From Firmicutes bacterium CAG:822 (lineage in GTDB: Bacteria; Bacillota_I; Bacilli_A; RF39; UBA660): 30,214 bases of DNA. The DNA lies in NCBI GenBank assembly GCA_000432855.1, contig HF990868.1, positions 1 to 30,214 of the forward strand, given 5' to 3'. Under the pieces are notes generated by a model, which was given only the letters and a program-made list of their open reading frames with translations, was not told the DNA's origin and searched no databases. The position numbers and the translations under genes were made by a program. Positions 1 to 8,578 of the stretch are shown here, in pieces (position 1 is the stretch's first letter; each line of letters starts with the position of its first letter).

Positions 1-5
1 AAGCT

Positions 6-33
6 AATGCCAAAATTTATTTTGGTATTTTGT
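6..33 (+). terminator. Intrinsic terminator of an upstream gene
   Basis: A 10-bp stem (6-15 with 20-29, one G-U pair) around a TTTA loop is followed by a T-rich stretch. It lies before the typA promoter, so it most likely ends a gene left of the window. Confidence 0.6.
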
Positions 34-38
34 TCATA

Positions 39-67
39 TTTACATTTATTTTTATTAGTGTTATAAT
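39..67 (+). promoter_or_regulatory. Promoter of typA
   Basis: TTTACA (39-44), a 17-base spacer and TATAAT (62-67), with a TGT extension just before the -10. This is a near-consensus vegetative promoter; transcription should start near 74, giving a leader of about 23 bases. Confidence 0.75.
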
Positions 68-96
68 TGTTCCTAGTGCAAAGAGAGGTAGTATTT

Positions 97-1914
97 ATGA
101 AAGAGAGAAATATCGCGATAATTGCCCATGTCGATCATGGTAAAACAACTTTAGTTGATCAGTTGTTAAAACAGTCAGGGACCTTTAGAGAAAATGAAGA
201 AGTTCAAACTAGAGCTATGGATTCTAATGATTTAGAAAGAGAACGTGGAATCACTATTTTATCTAAAACAACTGCCATTAATTATAAAGGATATAGAATA
301 AACATATTAGATACTCCAGGTCACGCCGACTTTGGTGGTGAAGTAGAACGTATCATGAATATGGTTGATGGTGTCTTACTAGTAGTTGATGCTTATGAGG
401 GAACAATGCCTCAAACGAGATTTGTTTTGAAAAAGGCTTTAGCTGCTGGTGTGACCCCAATCGTTGTCGTTAACAAAATAGATAAACCATCTGCTAGACC
501 AGAAAAAGTTGTTGATGAAGTTATGGATTTATTCATTGAATTAGGTGCCTCTTTAGAACAATTGGAATTTCCTGTTTTATATGCATCTGCTTTAAATGGA
601 ACTTCCAGCACTTCTCCAGATTTAAGCACTCAAGAAAAAACTATGGATCCAATTTTAGATGCAGTTATTGAAAATATTCCAGAACCTAATGTCGATGAAA
701 ATGGTCCATTCCAATTCCAACCAGCCTTACTTGATTATAATGATTTTGTTGGCCGTATTGGAATCGGTGTTGTTAAAAGAGGTCATATTAAAGTAAATTC
801 TACAGTTACATGTATGCGTTTAGACGGTACTAGAAAACAATTTAGAATTCAAAAGATTTTCGGATATTTAGGTTTAAATAAAATAGAAGTAACTGAAGCT
901 CACGCAGGTGATATCGTTGCCATTGCCGGACTTCCTGATATTTCCGTCGGTGAAACAGTATGTGAAGTAGGACACGAAGAAGCTCTCCCACCTTTAAGAA
1001 TTGATGAGCCAACCTTACAAATGACATTTGGCGTTAACACCAGCCCATTCAGTGGAAGAGATGGAAAATTCTTAACTGCAAGGCAAATTGAAGATAGATT
1101 AATGAAAGAAACCGAAAGAGATGTTTCTCTAAAAGTAAAACAAGTCGATTCAGAGTCTTGGATGGTTTCTGGTCGTGGAGAATTACACTTATCAATTTTA
1201 ATTGAAACTATGCGAAGAGAAGGTTATGAAATAGAAGTTTCTAAACCTCAAATTATTATTAAAGAAATTGATGGCGTTAAATGTGAACCATATGAAGACG
1301 TTGAGATTGAAGTTCCAGAAGAATATGTTGGACCAGTTATCGAGTCATTAGGTAACCGTGGTGGAAATATGGAAAACATGCAGCCTTTTGATAATCAAAC
1401 TAAATTACTATATACTGTTCCATCAAGAGGATTAATAGGTTTTACTACTGAATTTATGACTTTAACAAAAGGATATGGAATATTATCTCATGCTTTCAAA
1501 TCATATGAACCATTATCTACTGGTAACATTGGTGAAAGAAAAGCCGGTGTATTAGTTTCTATTGATAATGGGAAATCTACTGCTTATGCTTTAGGTTCAT
1601 TGGAAGATCGTGGAGTTATGTTTATTGCTCCTGGTACTGATGTTTATGAAGGTATGATTGTTGGCGAAAACAACCACGAAAATGATTTAGCTGTTAATGT
1701 TACTAAAGGTAAACAATTAACAAACACAAGAAGTGCTAACAAAGACCATACAGTTGTTTTAAAACGTCCAAGAGAAATGAGTCTAGAAGTATGTTTAGAC
1801 TATATTAATGAAGATGAATTAGTAGAAGTAACTCCAGTTACCTATAGATTAAGAAAGAAAATATTAAATACTAATGAAAGAAAAAAATACGAAAATAAGA
1901 AAAATCCAAAATAA
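97..1914 (+). CDS. typA: Ribosome-associated GTPase TypA/BipA
   Basis: This is a translational GTPase of the TypA/BipA family, which binds the 70S ribosome and helps ribosome assembly and growth under stress. The 605-residue product has the G1 loop AHVDHGKTT (residues 10-18), the RERGITI switch region, DTPGHADF and NKIDKP, followed by EF-G-like domains and the BipA C-terminal domain (the SRGLIGFTTEF and KSTAYALGSLEDRG stretches are typical). The length is normal for the family. The start at 97 is chosen because AGAGAGG at 82-88 is correctly spaced from ATG; the in-frame TTG at 67 lies inside the -10 box and cannot be the start. Monocistronic: its own promoter lies upstream and a hairpin terminator follows directly. 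Identification is secure. Confidence 0.97.
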   Translation: MKERNIAIIAHVDHGKTTLVDQLLKQSGTFRENEEVQTRAMDSNDLERERGITILSKTTAINYKGYRINILDTPGHADFGGEVERIMNMVDGVLLVVDAYEGTMPQTRFVLKKALAAGVTPIVVVNKIDKPSARPEKVVDEVMDLFIELGASLEQLEFPVLYASALNGTSSTSPDLSTQEKTMDPILDAVIENIPEPNVDENGPFQFQPALLDYNDFVGRIGIGVVKRGHIKVNSTVTCMRLDGTRKQFRIQKIFGYLGLNKIEVTEAHAGDIVAIAGLPDISVGETVCEVGHEEALPPLRIDEPTLQMTFGVNTSPFSGRDGKFLTARQIEDRLMKETERDVSLKVKQVDSESWMVSGRGELHLSILIETMRREGYEIEVSKPQIIIKEIDGVKCEPYEDVEIEVPEEYVGPVIESLGNRGGNMENMQPFDNQTKLLYTVPSRGLIGFTTEFMTLTKGYGILSHAFKSYEPLSTGNIGERKAGVLVSIDNGKSTAYALGSLEDRGVMFIAPGTDVYEGMIVGENNHENDLAVNVTKGKQLTNTRSANKDHTVVLKRPREMSLEVCLDYINEDELVEVTPVTYRLRKKILNTNERKKYENKKNPK

Positions 1915-1938
1915 AAGCTCCCAAAGGAGTTTTTATTT
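1913..1938. terminator. Bidirectional terminator between typA and lipoprotein gene
   Basis: CTCC (1918-1921) pairs with GGAG (1926-1929), extended by an A-tract/T-tract on the two sides (one bulged G). The A and T runs allow it to work in both directions for two convergent genes; it overlaps both stop codons. Confidence 0.7.
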
Positions 1939-2607
1939 TGCCTCAAAAGTAGTTTTAAATTCAATTATATCTTTATCACTATTATAAGTTGGAATAATTG
2001 AAACAACATAATTATACTTGTTTTCAAAGGAAATTTTAATGTCAGGATTTTCGTAATTAATACTTTTTCTTATAATAACCTTACTTTCATTTACATTATC
2101 TTCACTATAAAGTAAATCAACATCAGTAAACTTGTCATTTTCTACCTCTATTTCATTAATTTTCAAATTACTTACCTTTTCGCCAAAATTTATAACAATA
2201 TAATTAGAAGTTTTGTCAAGTAAAACTGTTTGGTCATCACGATTAGCTTCATAGTTCTTCATATAATCAATCGTATAAAAGTCCTTATTTGTATACTTTT
2301 TAGTCAAATCTTGTAAATAACTGTTTAATTTTGTATTATCTGCTACTTTTCCACCATATTTTAACTCATCATCACTTAAAGAAAAATAATAGATATCATT
2401 AGTTGTTTTAATTGTTAATTTATTAGCTAAATCTTTGTCCTCATCTTTTTCATAAGTATTATTAATTAATTTTTTTACCTCATCAAAATCTTCTTCATTA
2501 ATTAAAATATCGTTGTATTTAATCTCTGTAATTTTTCCATTAATATCTAAAGTGCTTGAACAACCGGCCAATAAAAAAATTACCAGCAACACTATTATTT
2601 TGCGCAT
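1933..2607 (-). CDS. Predicted lipoprotein of unknown function
   Basis: The 224-residue product starts with a basic residue pair and a hydrophobic stretch ending in the lipobox LAGC, with the lipidated Cys at residue 16, so it should be exported and anchored to the outer face of the membrane. The rest is hydrophilic, rich in Lys, Asp and Asn, with no motif I recognise; it has no further membrane segment. ATG at 2607 is preferred over an in-frame GTG at 2616 because AGGTGA (2613-2618) sits 5 bases ahead of it. Convergent to typA. Function is not assigned; substrate-binding or envelope-sensing roles would be guesses. Confidence 0.85.
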   Translation of the reverse strand: MRKIIVLLVIFLLAGCSSTLDINGKITEIKYNDILINEEDFDEVKKLINNTYEKDEDKDLANKLTIKTTNDIYYFSLSDDELKYGGKVADNTKLNSYLQDLTKKYTNKDFYTIDYMKNYEANRDDQTVLLDKTSNYIVINFGEKVSNLKINEIEVENDKFTDVDLLYSEDNVNESKVIIRKSINYENPDIKISFENKYNYVVSIIPTYNSDKDIIEFKTTFEAK

Positions 2608-2671
2608 ACATATCACCTATTTTTATTATGTATGTTTTTACAAAAAAAATACATTTTAAACAATATAGTGT

Positions 2672-2722
2672 TTGACAAAACAAATAATAAATAATACACT
2701 TTCGTTATAAGCATTCTTATAA
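2672..2722 (+). promoter_or_regulatory. Promoter and inverted repeat before the RNA methyltransferase gene
   Basis: TTGACA (2672-2677), a 17-base spacer and TACACT (2695-2700) form a plausible promoter. A perfect inverted repeat, TTATAAG (2705-2711) and CTTATAA (2716-2722), sits at the expected transcription start and could be an operator or a 5' hairpin. Confidence 0.55.
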
Positions 2723-2752
2723 TAATTATAAAAATTAAAAGGAGATAAAAAT

Positions 2753-3334
2753 ATGTCTTATCAATTATCTAAAGAAGAATTAAGAGAACAAAAATCAAGA
2801 AGAGAGCAATTTAAAGATATTCCTAGAAATGATATATATATTATTTTAGATAGTCTAAAATGTGCCCATAATGTAGGTACAATTTTAAGATTAGCCGATT
2901 CCCTACTTATTAAAAAAGTATATATCTGTGGTGATACTATTGTGCCACCTAATAAAAAAATCAGATCTAGTTCAAGAGGGGCAGAAAAATGGGTCCCATG
3001 GGAATATCATGAAAATGCTATTAATATAGCCAAAGCATTAAAAGAATGTGGTGTTCAAATAGTTGCTGTCGAAGTTACTAATGACAGCATAGATTATCGT
3101 GAATATAGTCTGGAAGGACCGGTATGTTTAATACTTGGTAGAGAATATGACGGTGTATCACAAGAACTTTTAGATATAGCTGATTGTTCTATTCATTTGC
3201 CACTTCTAGGAATGGCTAATTCCATTAATGTCTCAACAGCCGCAAGTGTAGTTATGTATGATGTTTATTCTAAATTAGAATTATTAAAAAAAGAAACGAT
3301 GGATTTTCATCATAATTCAGCCATGCACAAATAA
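2753..3334 (+). CDS. SpoU/TrmH-family RNA 2'-O-ribose methyltransferase
   Basis: A SPOUT-class enzyme that transfers a methyl group from SAM to a ribose 2'-OH in tRNA or rRNA. All three SPOUT motifs are visible in the 193-residue protein: motif 1 with N40-VGTILR (to R46), motif 2 LILGRE (126-131) followed by GVS, and motif 3 LPLLGMANSINVSTAA (about 149-164), which forms the trefoil-knot SAM site. The N terminus (residues 1-25) is a short charged helix rather than the L30e-like domain of RlmB, so it is closer in layout to short TrmH/TrmL-like members. The exact target nucleotide cannot be told from sequence. AAAGGAGA precedes ATG with normal spacing. Single gene, ended by the hairpin at 3361-3398. 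Confidence 0.9.
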   Translation: MSYQLSKEELREQKSRREQFKDIPRNDIYIILDSLKCAHNVGTILRLADSLLIKKVYICGDTIVPPNKKIRSSSRGAEKWVPWEYHENAINIAKALKECGVQIVAVEVTNDSIDYREYSLEGPVCLILGREYDGVSQELLDIADCSIHLPLLGMANSINVSTAASVVMYDVYSKLELLKKETMDFHHNSAMHK

Positions 3335-3360
3335 TTATTAAAATATATTAATTCAAAAAA

Positions 3361-3398
3361 ACACCTAAATAGTTTTAAACTATTTTATAGGTGTTTTT
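3361..3398. terminator. Bidirectional terminator
   Basis: ACACCTA (3361-3367) pairs with TAGGTGT (3388-3394) and AATAGTTT with AACTATT inside it; flanking A and T runs serve the methyltransferase gene and the convergent cotJC. Confidence 0.85.
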
Positions 3399-3957
3399 AA
3401 TTACTTTTCATTTTTAAATAATAATCGCGTAACTCTTTAAAACGTTGGTAGTGAATAATTTCCCTTTGTCTTAAAAATGCAAGCGGTCCTAAAATATCAG
3501 GATCATCAGTTAAGTCCATTAAGTGTTCGTAAGTAGCTCTTGCTCTTTGCTCAGCTCCCATATCACTTTCAATATCCGCAATATAGTCGCCAGAAACTTT
3601 AATATATGTCATGTTAAAAGGATTACCAAAAGAATCTGATGGAAATAAATCCCTACCAAATTGAGAATACATACCATCTAATCCAGCAGCCTTCAATTCT
3701 TCTTTAGTTGCCCCTTTCATAAGTTGATAAAGCATTGCAGATATAATTTCGACATGGGCAAGCTCTTCAGTACCAATGTCCGTAAGTAAAGCCTTTCCCC
3801 TATCATCAGGCATATTGTATCTTTGATCTAAATACTGCCATGAAGCCGCAAGTTCCCCAGCTGGCCCACCATATTGTGTTAAAATACATTTTGCCATTTG
3901 TAAATTTTTCTTTTTAATATTTACTGGATATTGTAATTTTTTTTCATATTTCCACAT
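3397..3957 (-). CDS. cotJC: Spore coat protein CotJC (manganese-catalase-like)
   Basis: CotJC belongs to the ferritin-like manganese catalase family and is a component of the spore coat made in the mother cell. The 186-residue product matches along its length: conserved MAKCILTQYGGPAGELAASW, the metal-ligand region GTEELAHVE with its E-E-x-x-H pattern, and a second E-R/E-x-x-H region near the end (REIIHYQRF). The start is fixed by AGGAGG directly upstream. It lies 9 bases behind the fused cotJA-cotJB gene and is clearly co-transcribed with it. The presence of this operon means the organism, or its recent ancestor, sporulates. Confidence 0.95.
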   Translation of the reverse strand: MWKYEKKLQYPVNIKKKNLQMAKCILTQYGGPAGELAASWQYLDQRYNMPDDRGKALLTDIGTEELAHVEIISAMLYQLMKGATKEELKAAGLDGMYSQFGRDLFPSDSFGNPFNMTYIKVSGDYIADIESDMGAEQRARATYEHLMDLTDDPDILGPLAFLRQREIIHYQRFKELRDYYLKMKSN

Positions 3958-3966
3958 ATAAACCTC

Positions 3967-4491
3967 CTAATTGTTTTCCCATGGCCAAGGCATATTATTC
4001 CAAGTCCATGGATACCCTTCATTTGAATTTACTAAAAGTGGACCATACTTACTTTCATATTCTCTTCTAGCCGCTTTCGCATCCGCACTAAGTTGGTTAA
4101 ATAAATCAATCATCGATCTGTCATTTGGGTGTGTATCTAAATATAAATTAATGTCGTGAGCCGCAAAAGCATAAGCATCCACCTTAGTTAAAAGTTCCGC
4201 TTGTTCATTCATAGGTTTAACATCATAAGGTCTTGAAAGCTTATATTGATTAAATAGATTTGGAAACATATTTCCTCTAATAAATCCATTATATACATCA
4301 TATAATTCATTTGGTGTTGTTTTACCATCGAATCCACATTTATTAAAATTCATGTTATCTCCAGCTTGCTTGCTTAATCTTTTAGATAGTTCATTATTTT
4401 GAACAGGCATATTAACTTGAGGCATAGCTTCTGGATATGCAATCATAAATTCATTTGGAAACATCCCACCCATATTTACATAGTTATTCAT
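3967..4491 (-). CDS. cotJB: Fused CotJA-like and CotJB spore coat protein
   Basis: The 174-residue product joins two proteins that are usually separate. The C-terminal half (from about residue 93, MNEQAELLTKVDAYAF, on) is CotJB, with the typical LYLDTHPND segment and YGPL near the end. The preceding part (about residues 64-90, with GFIRGNMFPNLFNQY) resembles the CotJA signature in which a G-T-L-x-P-x-L-x-x-P-Y-like motif occurs. The N-terminal 60 residues are Asn/Met/Pro-rich as in CotJA. CotJB alone is usually under 100 residues, so the extra length supports the fusion. GGAGGG precedes the ATG. First gene of the operon with cotJC. The CotJB assignment is firm, the CotJA assignment less so. 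Confidence 0.85.
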   Translation of the reverse strand: MNNYVNMGGMFPNEFMIAYPEAMPQVNMPVQNNELSKRLSKQAGDNMNFNKCGFDGKTTPNELYDVYNGFIRGNMFPNLFNQYKLSRPYDVKPMNEQAELLTKVDAYAFAAHDINLYLDTHPNDRSMIDLFNQLSADAKAARREYESKYGPLLVNSNEGYPWTWNNMPWPWENN

Positions 4492-4535
4492 CTAATTACC
4501 CTCCTCGAAAATATTTTATGAATAAATGTTTAAAG

Positions 4536-4562
4536 AGTATGGGCAAAAAACTTGTATTTATA
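4536..4562 (-). promoter_or_regulatory. Possible sigma-E-like promoter of the cotJ operon
   Basis: On the minus strand CATACT (4541-4536) lies about 15 bases downstream of an ATA-rich element (around 4556-4562), resembling the mother-cell sigma-E pattern known to drive cotJ in Bacillus. The -10 is imperfect, so this is a tentative call based partly on the gene's known regulation. Confidence 0.35.
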
Positions 4563-4580
4563 ACTAATTTTTAGTATGAT
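4552..4580 (+). promoter_or_regulatory. Promoter of the SNF2 helicase gene
   Basis: TTGTAT (4552-4557), a 17-base spacer and TATGAT (4575-4580). The expected start near 4587 leaves a leader of only about 13 bases that just contains the GAGGTG ribosome binding site (4589-4594). Confidence 0.7.
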
Positions 4581-4599
4581 AAAAAAATGAGGTGATTCT

Positions 4600-7500
4600 A
4601 TGCGTCTTTATGATAAAGTAATTAGAATGTGTGGTACAGCAGACTTTATTAAAGGCTTAAATTACAAAGTCAATAAAGTAAAATTAATTAAAACCGAAGA
4701 TGAGGATTATTATAGAAGAGCCTATTTTAATGTAACCTCTGAAAGAATAGATAAAAATTATAAAGTTGAAATATTAGTGGATAAAGATGATGAGGAAATA
4801 GAAGACTATTTTTGTACTTGCCCGCAATATGAAAAAATGGATACTTGTAAACATATCGCTGCCTGCATTCTCAAATATGAAGATGCTTTATTTGGTGATG
4901 ATACTATAGATCCTATAGAATACCAAATAAATTTAGGCTCACAAATACTTGATAATTTTTATAAACCTAAAAAATCCACCATAAAACAAAAAATGTTTTT
5001 AAATATCGAAATAGAGACAGAGCAAAATTACTATTACAATAACTTTTTAAAAGTATCTTATAAAATAGGTGTGGATAGACCATACACCTTAAATAATAAA
5101 TATCGTAATTTCATGTATGCTTATTCCCAAAATAGACCTTATAAAATATCATCTAAATTAACCTACGACCCTAATGAATATTACTTCGATAAAATAGATA
5201 AAAAAATATTAGATTATAATATTCACATTTTTCAAAATGGACATTATGAATGCATAATAACTGATGATGATTTAGATGGTTTTATGGCAGTCTTAAAAGA
5301 TAAAACATTCACTCTAAATGGTAAAGAATATCATGGATTTTTAACTGAAAACCCATTTAAAATTAACCTCACTAAAGATGAAGAAAGTTATACTTTAAGC
5401 ATTGATAATATGAATGGTTTTGAACCACTTATCGAAGGTAAAAATTACTTTTTTGATAAAGAAAATATATATAAATTAGATGAAAATATTTTTAAACTAT
5501 ATAATCTACTTAATGACAATGATATAGAAAGTTTTATGTTTTCTAAAAAAGATTTGGGTAAATTTACAGGTGGTTTATTATCTTTATTAAAAGAAAATAT
5601 CCATCTAGCTGACAACATCACTGAAATCACCATGCCTACTACCCCTACTGTCAAGCTATACTTTGATTTTTACTATAGTGCGGTAGAATGTGAAATTAAG
5701 TTAACCTATGGTTCAAAAGAAATTGATTACTTTTCTAAAGACCCAGGAATAGTTAGAGATAACGAATTTGAAAGTAATATTGTTCAAAGATTATCAAATT
5801 TTGGCTTTACTGTAAATAAAGCGCACTTCACCCTAGAAGACATTGACTTAATTGGTGAATTTCTAGAAAAAGGTGTCTTTGAAATCAGTGAAGAATATGA
5901 AGTATTTACTTCTAAAAAAATTAAAGAAACAAGCATTGTTAAGAAAACAGAAAATACTGTATCATTTTCTATTGGTAAAGATAATATTCTATCTTATAAT
6001 TTTAAATTAGATGGCATTGATCAAAGTGAATTAACCGATGTCCTATCTTCGCTAAAAGCTAAGAAGCACTACCACCGTCTAAAAAATGGAAACATTATTG
6101 ATTTAAATAGTGATACCAACCTTCAAAACCTAAACGAATTAACCGATGAATTAGATTTAACTAAAACAGAAATTACTGAAGGTGAAGGAACCATTCCAAA
6201 ATATCGTGCTTTATACCTAGATAGTTTAAAACAAAACTACTCTACTCTAATTAATACAAGTGGTAATTTTGATAACTTAATTAATAAATTCTTAACCTAT
6301 AAAGATAGTGATATTCCACTCGATAAAAATGAATTAAAAGTCTTAAGAGATTATCAATTAATCGGAGTCAAATGGTTATATAACATTTATAAATCAGGCT
6401 TTGGTGGTATTTTGGCCGATGAAATGGGACTTGGAAAATCAATTCAGTTAATCTATCTAACTAAACTCATCATTAAAGAAAATCCTAAAGCCAAAATTCT
6501 CATCATTGCCCCTACTTCACTTATTTATAACTGGCAAAAAGAATTTGATAAATTTGGCTCAGAGTTAAAATATAAAGTGTTTGCCGAAAGCAAAACTCAA
6601 AGGTTGAATGAATTAGACAATATTGATGATATAAACATATTGATTACTTCTTATGGATTGGTCAGAAATGACTTAGATAAATATAAAGAAATCCCATTTG
6701 ATTTAGTTGCCATCGATGAAGCTCAAAACATCAAAAACCCAAACACCGGCATATCTAAAGCTGTTAAAAGCTTAAATGCTAATATTAAATTTGCCCTAAC
6801 CGGAACCCCTATTGAAAATAGTCTATTAGAACTTTGGAGTATCTTCGACTTCATCATGCCAGGCTATCTTGCCAGCAAAGATAAATTCCAATCATTATAT
6901 AACATAAAAGAATTAGATAAAGAAGATAATAACTTAAACAGATTAAACACCCAAATAAGTTACTTTATCTTAAGAAGAAAGAAAAAAGACGTTGTCAAAG
7001 ACTTGCCAGATAAACTCGAAAATAATATTTATATTGATTTAGGCAAAACCCAGAAAAAAGTTTATGCTGCTGAAGTACAAAAAACTAAAGAAGAATTAGA
7101 TGAATTAATTCAAACCGAAGGCTGGACAAAGGCTAGGTTTAAAATCTTACAGCTACTTACTAAACTAAGACAAATATGTATTGACCCATCAATCATCTTT
7201 GATAATTATAAAGGTGAGAGTGCCAAAATAGATGAACTACTTAAAATAGTAGAAGAAACCAAAGCTAATGGTCATAAAATGTTAATATTCACTACTTATA
7301 AAAAAGCTTTGGATTTAATAATTCCAAAACTAAACAACATAGGAGTATCTTCATATTATATAGATGGTGGTGTTTCATCTAAAAAACGTATGGAATTAGT
7401 CGACAAATTTAATAATGATGATACTGATGTCTTTATCATTACTTTAAAAGCTGGAGGAACTGGATTAAATCTAACTTCAGCTACAGTTGTTATTCATTTA

Positions 7501-7749
7501 GATTTATGGTGGAATCCGCAAGTTGAAAATCAAGCAACCGATAGAGCTCACAGAATTGGTCAAAAAAATACTGTTGAAGTTATTAGATTAATTACCAAAG
7601 GTACAATAGAAGAACGTATTTTAGAACTTCAAAATAAAAAGAGAAAATTAGCTGAATTATTAATAGATAATGAAAACCATACAGAAAATCAATTTTCTAA
7701 ACTTACTGAAGATGACATTAAAATGTTACTTTCTATGGATAATGAGTAA
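4600..7749 (+). CDS. SWIM zinc-finger SNF2-family DNA-dependent ATPase
   Basis: A 1049-residue Swi2/Snf2 helicase-like translocase of the bacterial type. A SWIM zinc finger (C72-x-C74-x8-C83-x-H85) opens the protein, followed by a long SNF2-associated region (about 100-560) and the ATPase core: Walker A in DEMGLGKS with K613 and S614, the DEAQ box (D706-Q709), TGTPIEN, and in the second RecA lobe AGGTGLNL and the motif VI QATDRAHRIGQ (978-988). All motifs needed for ATP hydrolysis are intact. Such proteins move along duplex DNA or strip proteins from it; in Firmicutes they are common single-copy genes of uncertain role, and relatives also occur in defence islands. The start has an SD and its own promoter. 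The HAD gene follows 32 bases later and may share the transcript. Confidence 0.93.
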   Translation: MRLYDKVIRMCGTADFIKGLNYKVNKVKLIKTEDEDYYRRAYFNVTSERIDKNYKVEILVDKDDEEIEDYFCTCPQYEKMDTCKHIAACILKYEDALFGDDTIDPIEYQINLGSQILDNFYKPKKSTIKQKMFLNIEIETEQNYYYNNFLKVSYKIGVDRPYTLNNKYRNFMYAYSQNRPYKISSKLTYDPNEYYFDKIDKKILDYNIHIFQNGHYECIITDDDLDGFMAVLKDKTFTLNGKEYHGFLTENPFKINLTKDEESYTLSIDNMNGFEPLIEGKNYFFDKENIYKLDENIFKLYNLLNDNDIESFMFSKKDLGKFTGGLLSLLKENIHLADNITEITMPTTPTVKLYFDFYYSAVECEIKLTYGSKEIDYFSKDPGIVRDNEFESNIVQRLSNFGFTVNKAHFTLEDIDLIGEFLEKGVFEISEEYEVFTSKKIKETSIVKKTENTVSFSIGKDNILSYNFKLDGIDQSELTDVLSSLKAKKHYHRLKNGNIIDLNSDTNLQNLNELTDELDLTKTEITEGEGTIPKYRALYLDSLKQNYSTLINTSGNFDNLINKFLTYKDSDIPLDKNELKVLRDYQLIGVKWLYNIYKSGFGGILADEMGLGKSIQLIYLTKLIIKENPKAKILIIAPTSLIYNWQKEFDKFGSELKYKVFAESKTQRLNELDNIDDINILITSYGLVRNDLDKYKEIPFDLVAIDEAQNIKNPNTGISKAVKSLNANIKFALTGTPIENSLLELWSIFDFIMPGYLASKDKFQSLYNIKELDKEDNNLNRLNTQISYFILRRKKKDVVKDLPDKLENNIYIDLGKTQKKVYAAEVQKTKEELDELIQTEGWTKARFKILQLLTKLRQICIDPSIIFDNYKGESAKIDELLKIVEETKANGHKMLIFTTYKKALDLIIPKLNNIGVSSYYIDGGVSSKKRMELVDKFNNDDTDVFIITLKAGGTGLNLTSATVVIHLDLWWNPQVENQATDRAHRIGQKNTVEVIRLITKGTIEERILELQNKKRKLAELLIDNENHTENQFSKLTEDDIKMLLSMDNE

Positions 7750-7781
7750 TATTTTAGAAAATAAATGAAAGGAAGAAAAAT

Positions 7782-8333
7782 ATGATTAAAGTTATAGCCT
7801 TTGATTTAGTCGGCGTATTAGTAACCGAAAAAGACATAGATCTTCCTACTGAAGAAGATAAATTAGAAAGAATGTTTGGAGATAATATTAGTGATGATGA
7901 ATATATTAAAAGTGCTAGTAAAATTATTGACAATGAACAAAATATAATTAACATAACAAAAGAAATAATAAATAAACTATATGCAGTCAAAGACAAAGAC
8001 TTATTTAAAAAAATAAAAGAAAAAAATAATGATATAAAAATTGTTATAGCTACAAACCATGTATCATTTGTTAAAGATTTTATTTATAAGCATTTTGATA
8101 AAACATATATTGATGATATATTTATTTCAGCCGAAATACATAAAGTAAAACCTAATGCTGACTTCTATAAAGTAATATTAGATAAATATAATATTAAACC
8201 TAATGAATTACTATTTGTTGATGATAGTCAGACTAATATAGATGGAGCAAAAGCTTTAAAAATAAATACAATAAAAATCGAAAAGGATTCAAATGTATCA
8301 TATGAGATTATAAATTATCTAAAAAATAAATAA
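7782..8333 (+). CDS. HAD-superfamily hydrolase
   Basis: A 183-residue haloacid dehalogenase-like hydrolase. Motif I is FDLVGVL with nucleophile D8, motif II is the T91-N92 of IATNH, motif III is K123-P in the HKVKPN segment, and motif IV is FVDDSQTN with D147-D148. The second Asp of the usual DxD phosphatase motif is Val (V10); such non-DxD forms occur in the dehalogenase-like and YihX-like branches, so phosphatase activity is not certain. The cap between motifs I and II is short and helical (about residues 20-75), as in subfamily I. AAAGGAAG precedes the ATG. No gene symbol or substrate can be given. Confidence 0.85.
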   Translation: MIKVIAFDLVGVLVTEKDIDLPTEEDKLERMFGDNISDDEYIKSASKIIDNEQNIINITKEIINKLYAVKDKDLFKKIKEKNNDIKIVIATNHVSFVKDFIYKHFDKTYIDDIFISAEIHKVKPNADFYKVILDKYNIKPNELLFVDDSQTNIDGAKALKINTIKIEKDSNVSYEIINYLKNK

Positions 8334-8369
8334 AATTTATACAAAGAAAGAAAAACTTGTGTCATTTAG

Positions 8370-8399
8370 TTGATTTTATTAAGCAACTTGTGATAAAAT
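8370..8399 (+). promoter_or_regulatory. Promoter of tRNA-His
   Basis: TTGATT (8370-8375), an 18-base spacer and TAAAAT (8394-8399) with a TG extension at 8391-8392; initiation near 8406 is about 11 bases before the mature tRNA. Confidence 0.65.
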
Positions 8400-8416
8400 A
8401 GTTTTGTCTTTCAGAT

Positions 8417-8493
8417 GGCGGAATTGGTGAAGTGGTTAACACGGCGGATTGTGGTTCCGTTATGCATCGGTTCGATCCCGATATTCCGCCCCA
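8417..8493 (+). tRNA. tRNA-His (anticodon GTG)
   Basis: A complete cloverleaf: acceptor 8418-8424 with 8483-8489, D-stem GTG/CAC, anticodon stem 8444-8448 with 8456-8460 and anticodon GTG at 8451-8453, variable loop of 5, T-stem 8466-8470 with 8478-8482. G8417 is the extra G-1 that pairs with discriminator C8490, the identity mark of histidine tRNA, and CCA (8491-8493) is encoded. It stands alone between a promoter and a terminator. Confidence 0.97.
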
Positions 8494-8504
8494 GATTGGA
8501 GATT

Positions 8505-8532
8505 AACTAGGATAATATTTCCTAGTTTTTTT
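8505..8532 (+). terminator. Terminator of tRNA-His
   Basis: AACTAGGA (8505-8512) pairs with TCCTAGTT (8520-8527) across a 7-base loop, followed by a T run. Confidence 0.9.
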
Positions 8533-8545
8533 GTTATTTCCTTTA

Positions 8546-8578
8546 CATAAAAAGACTTTAATTCTTAGAACTAAAGTC
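8546..8578 (-). terminator. Terminator on the minus strand of the small broken gene
   Basis: On the minus strand GACTTTA (8578-8572) pairs with TAAAGTC (8560-8554), with TTC/GAA pairing inside, followed by five Ts. The TAA stop of the longer reading frame (8560-8558) lies within the hairpin, which marks that frame as the original one. Confidence 0.7.

Noticed and set aside
67..96. In-frame TTG start for typA ten codons upstream
   Set aside because: The TTG overlaps the -10 box and lies before the expected transcription start; ATG at 97 has a proper ribosome binding site and matches the TypA N terminus.
3971..4159. Plus-strand open frame opposite the cotJA-cotJB gene
   Set aside because: Mirror of a clearly conserved coat gene, without a ribosome binding site.
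8417..8493. tRNA-His as the attachment site of an integrated element
   Set aside because: I found no repeat of the tRNA 3' end downstream in the window and no integrase gene, so insertion at this site is not supported.
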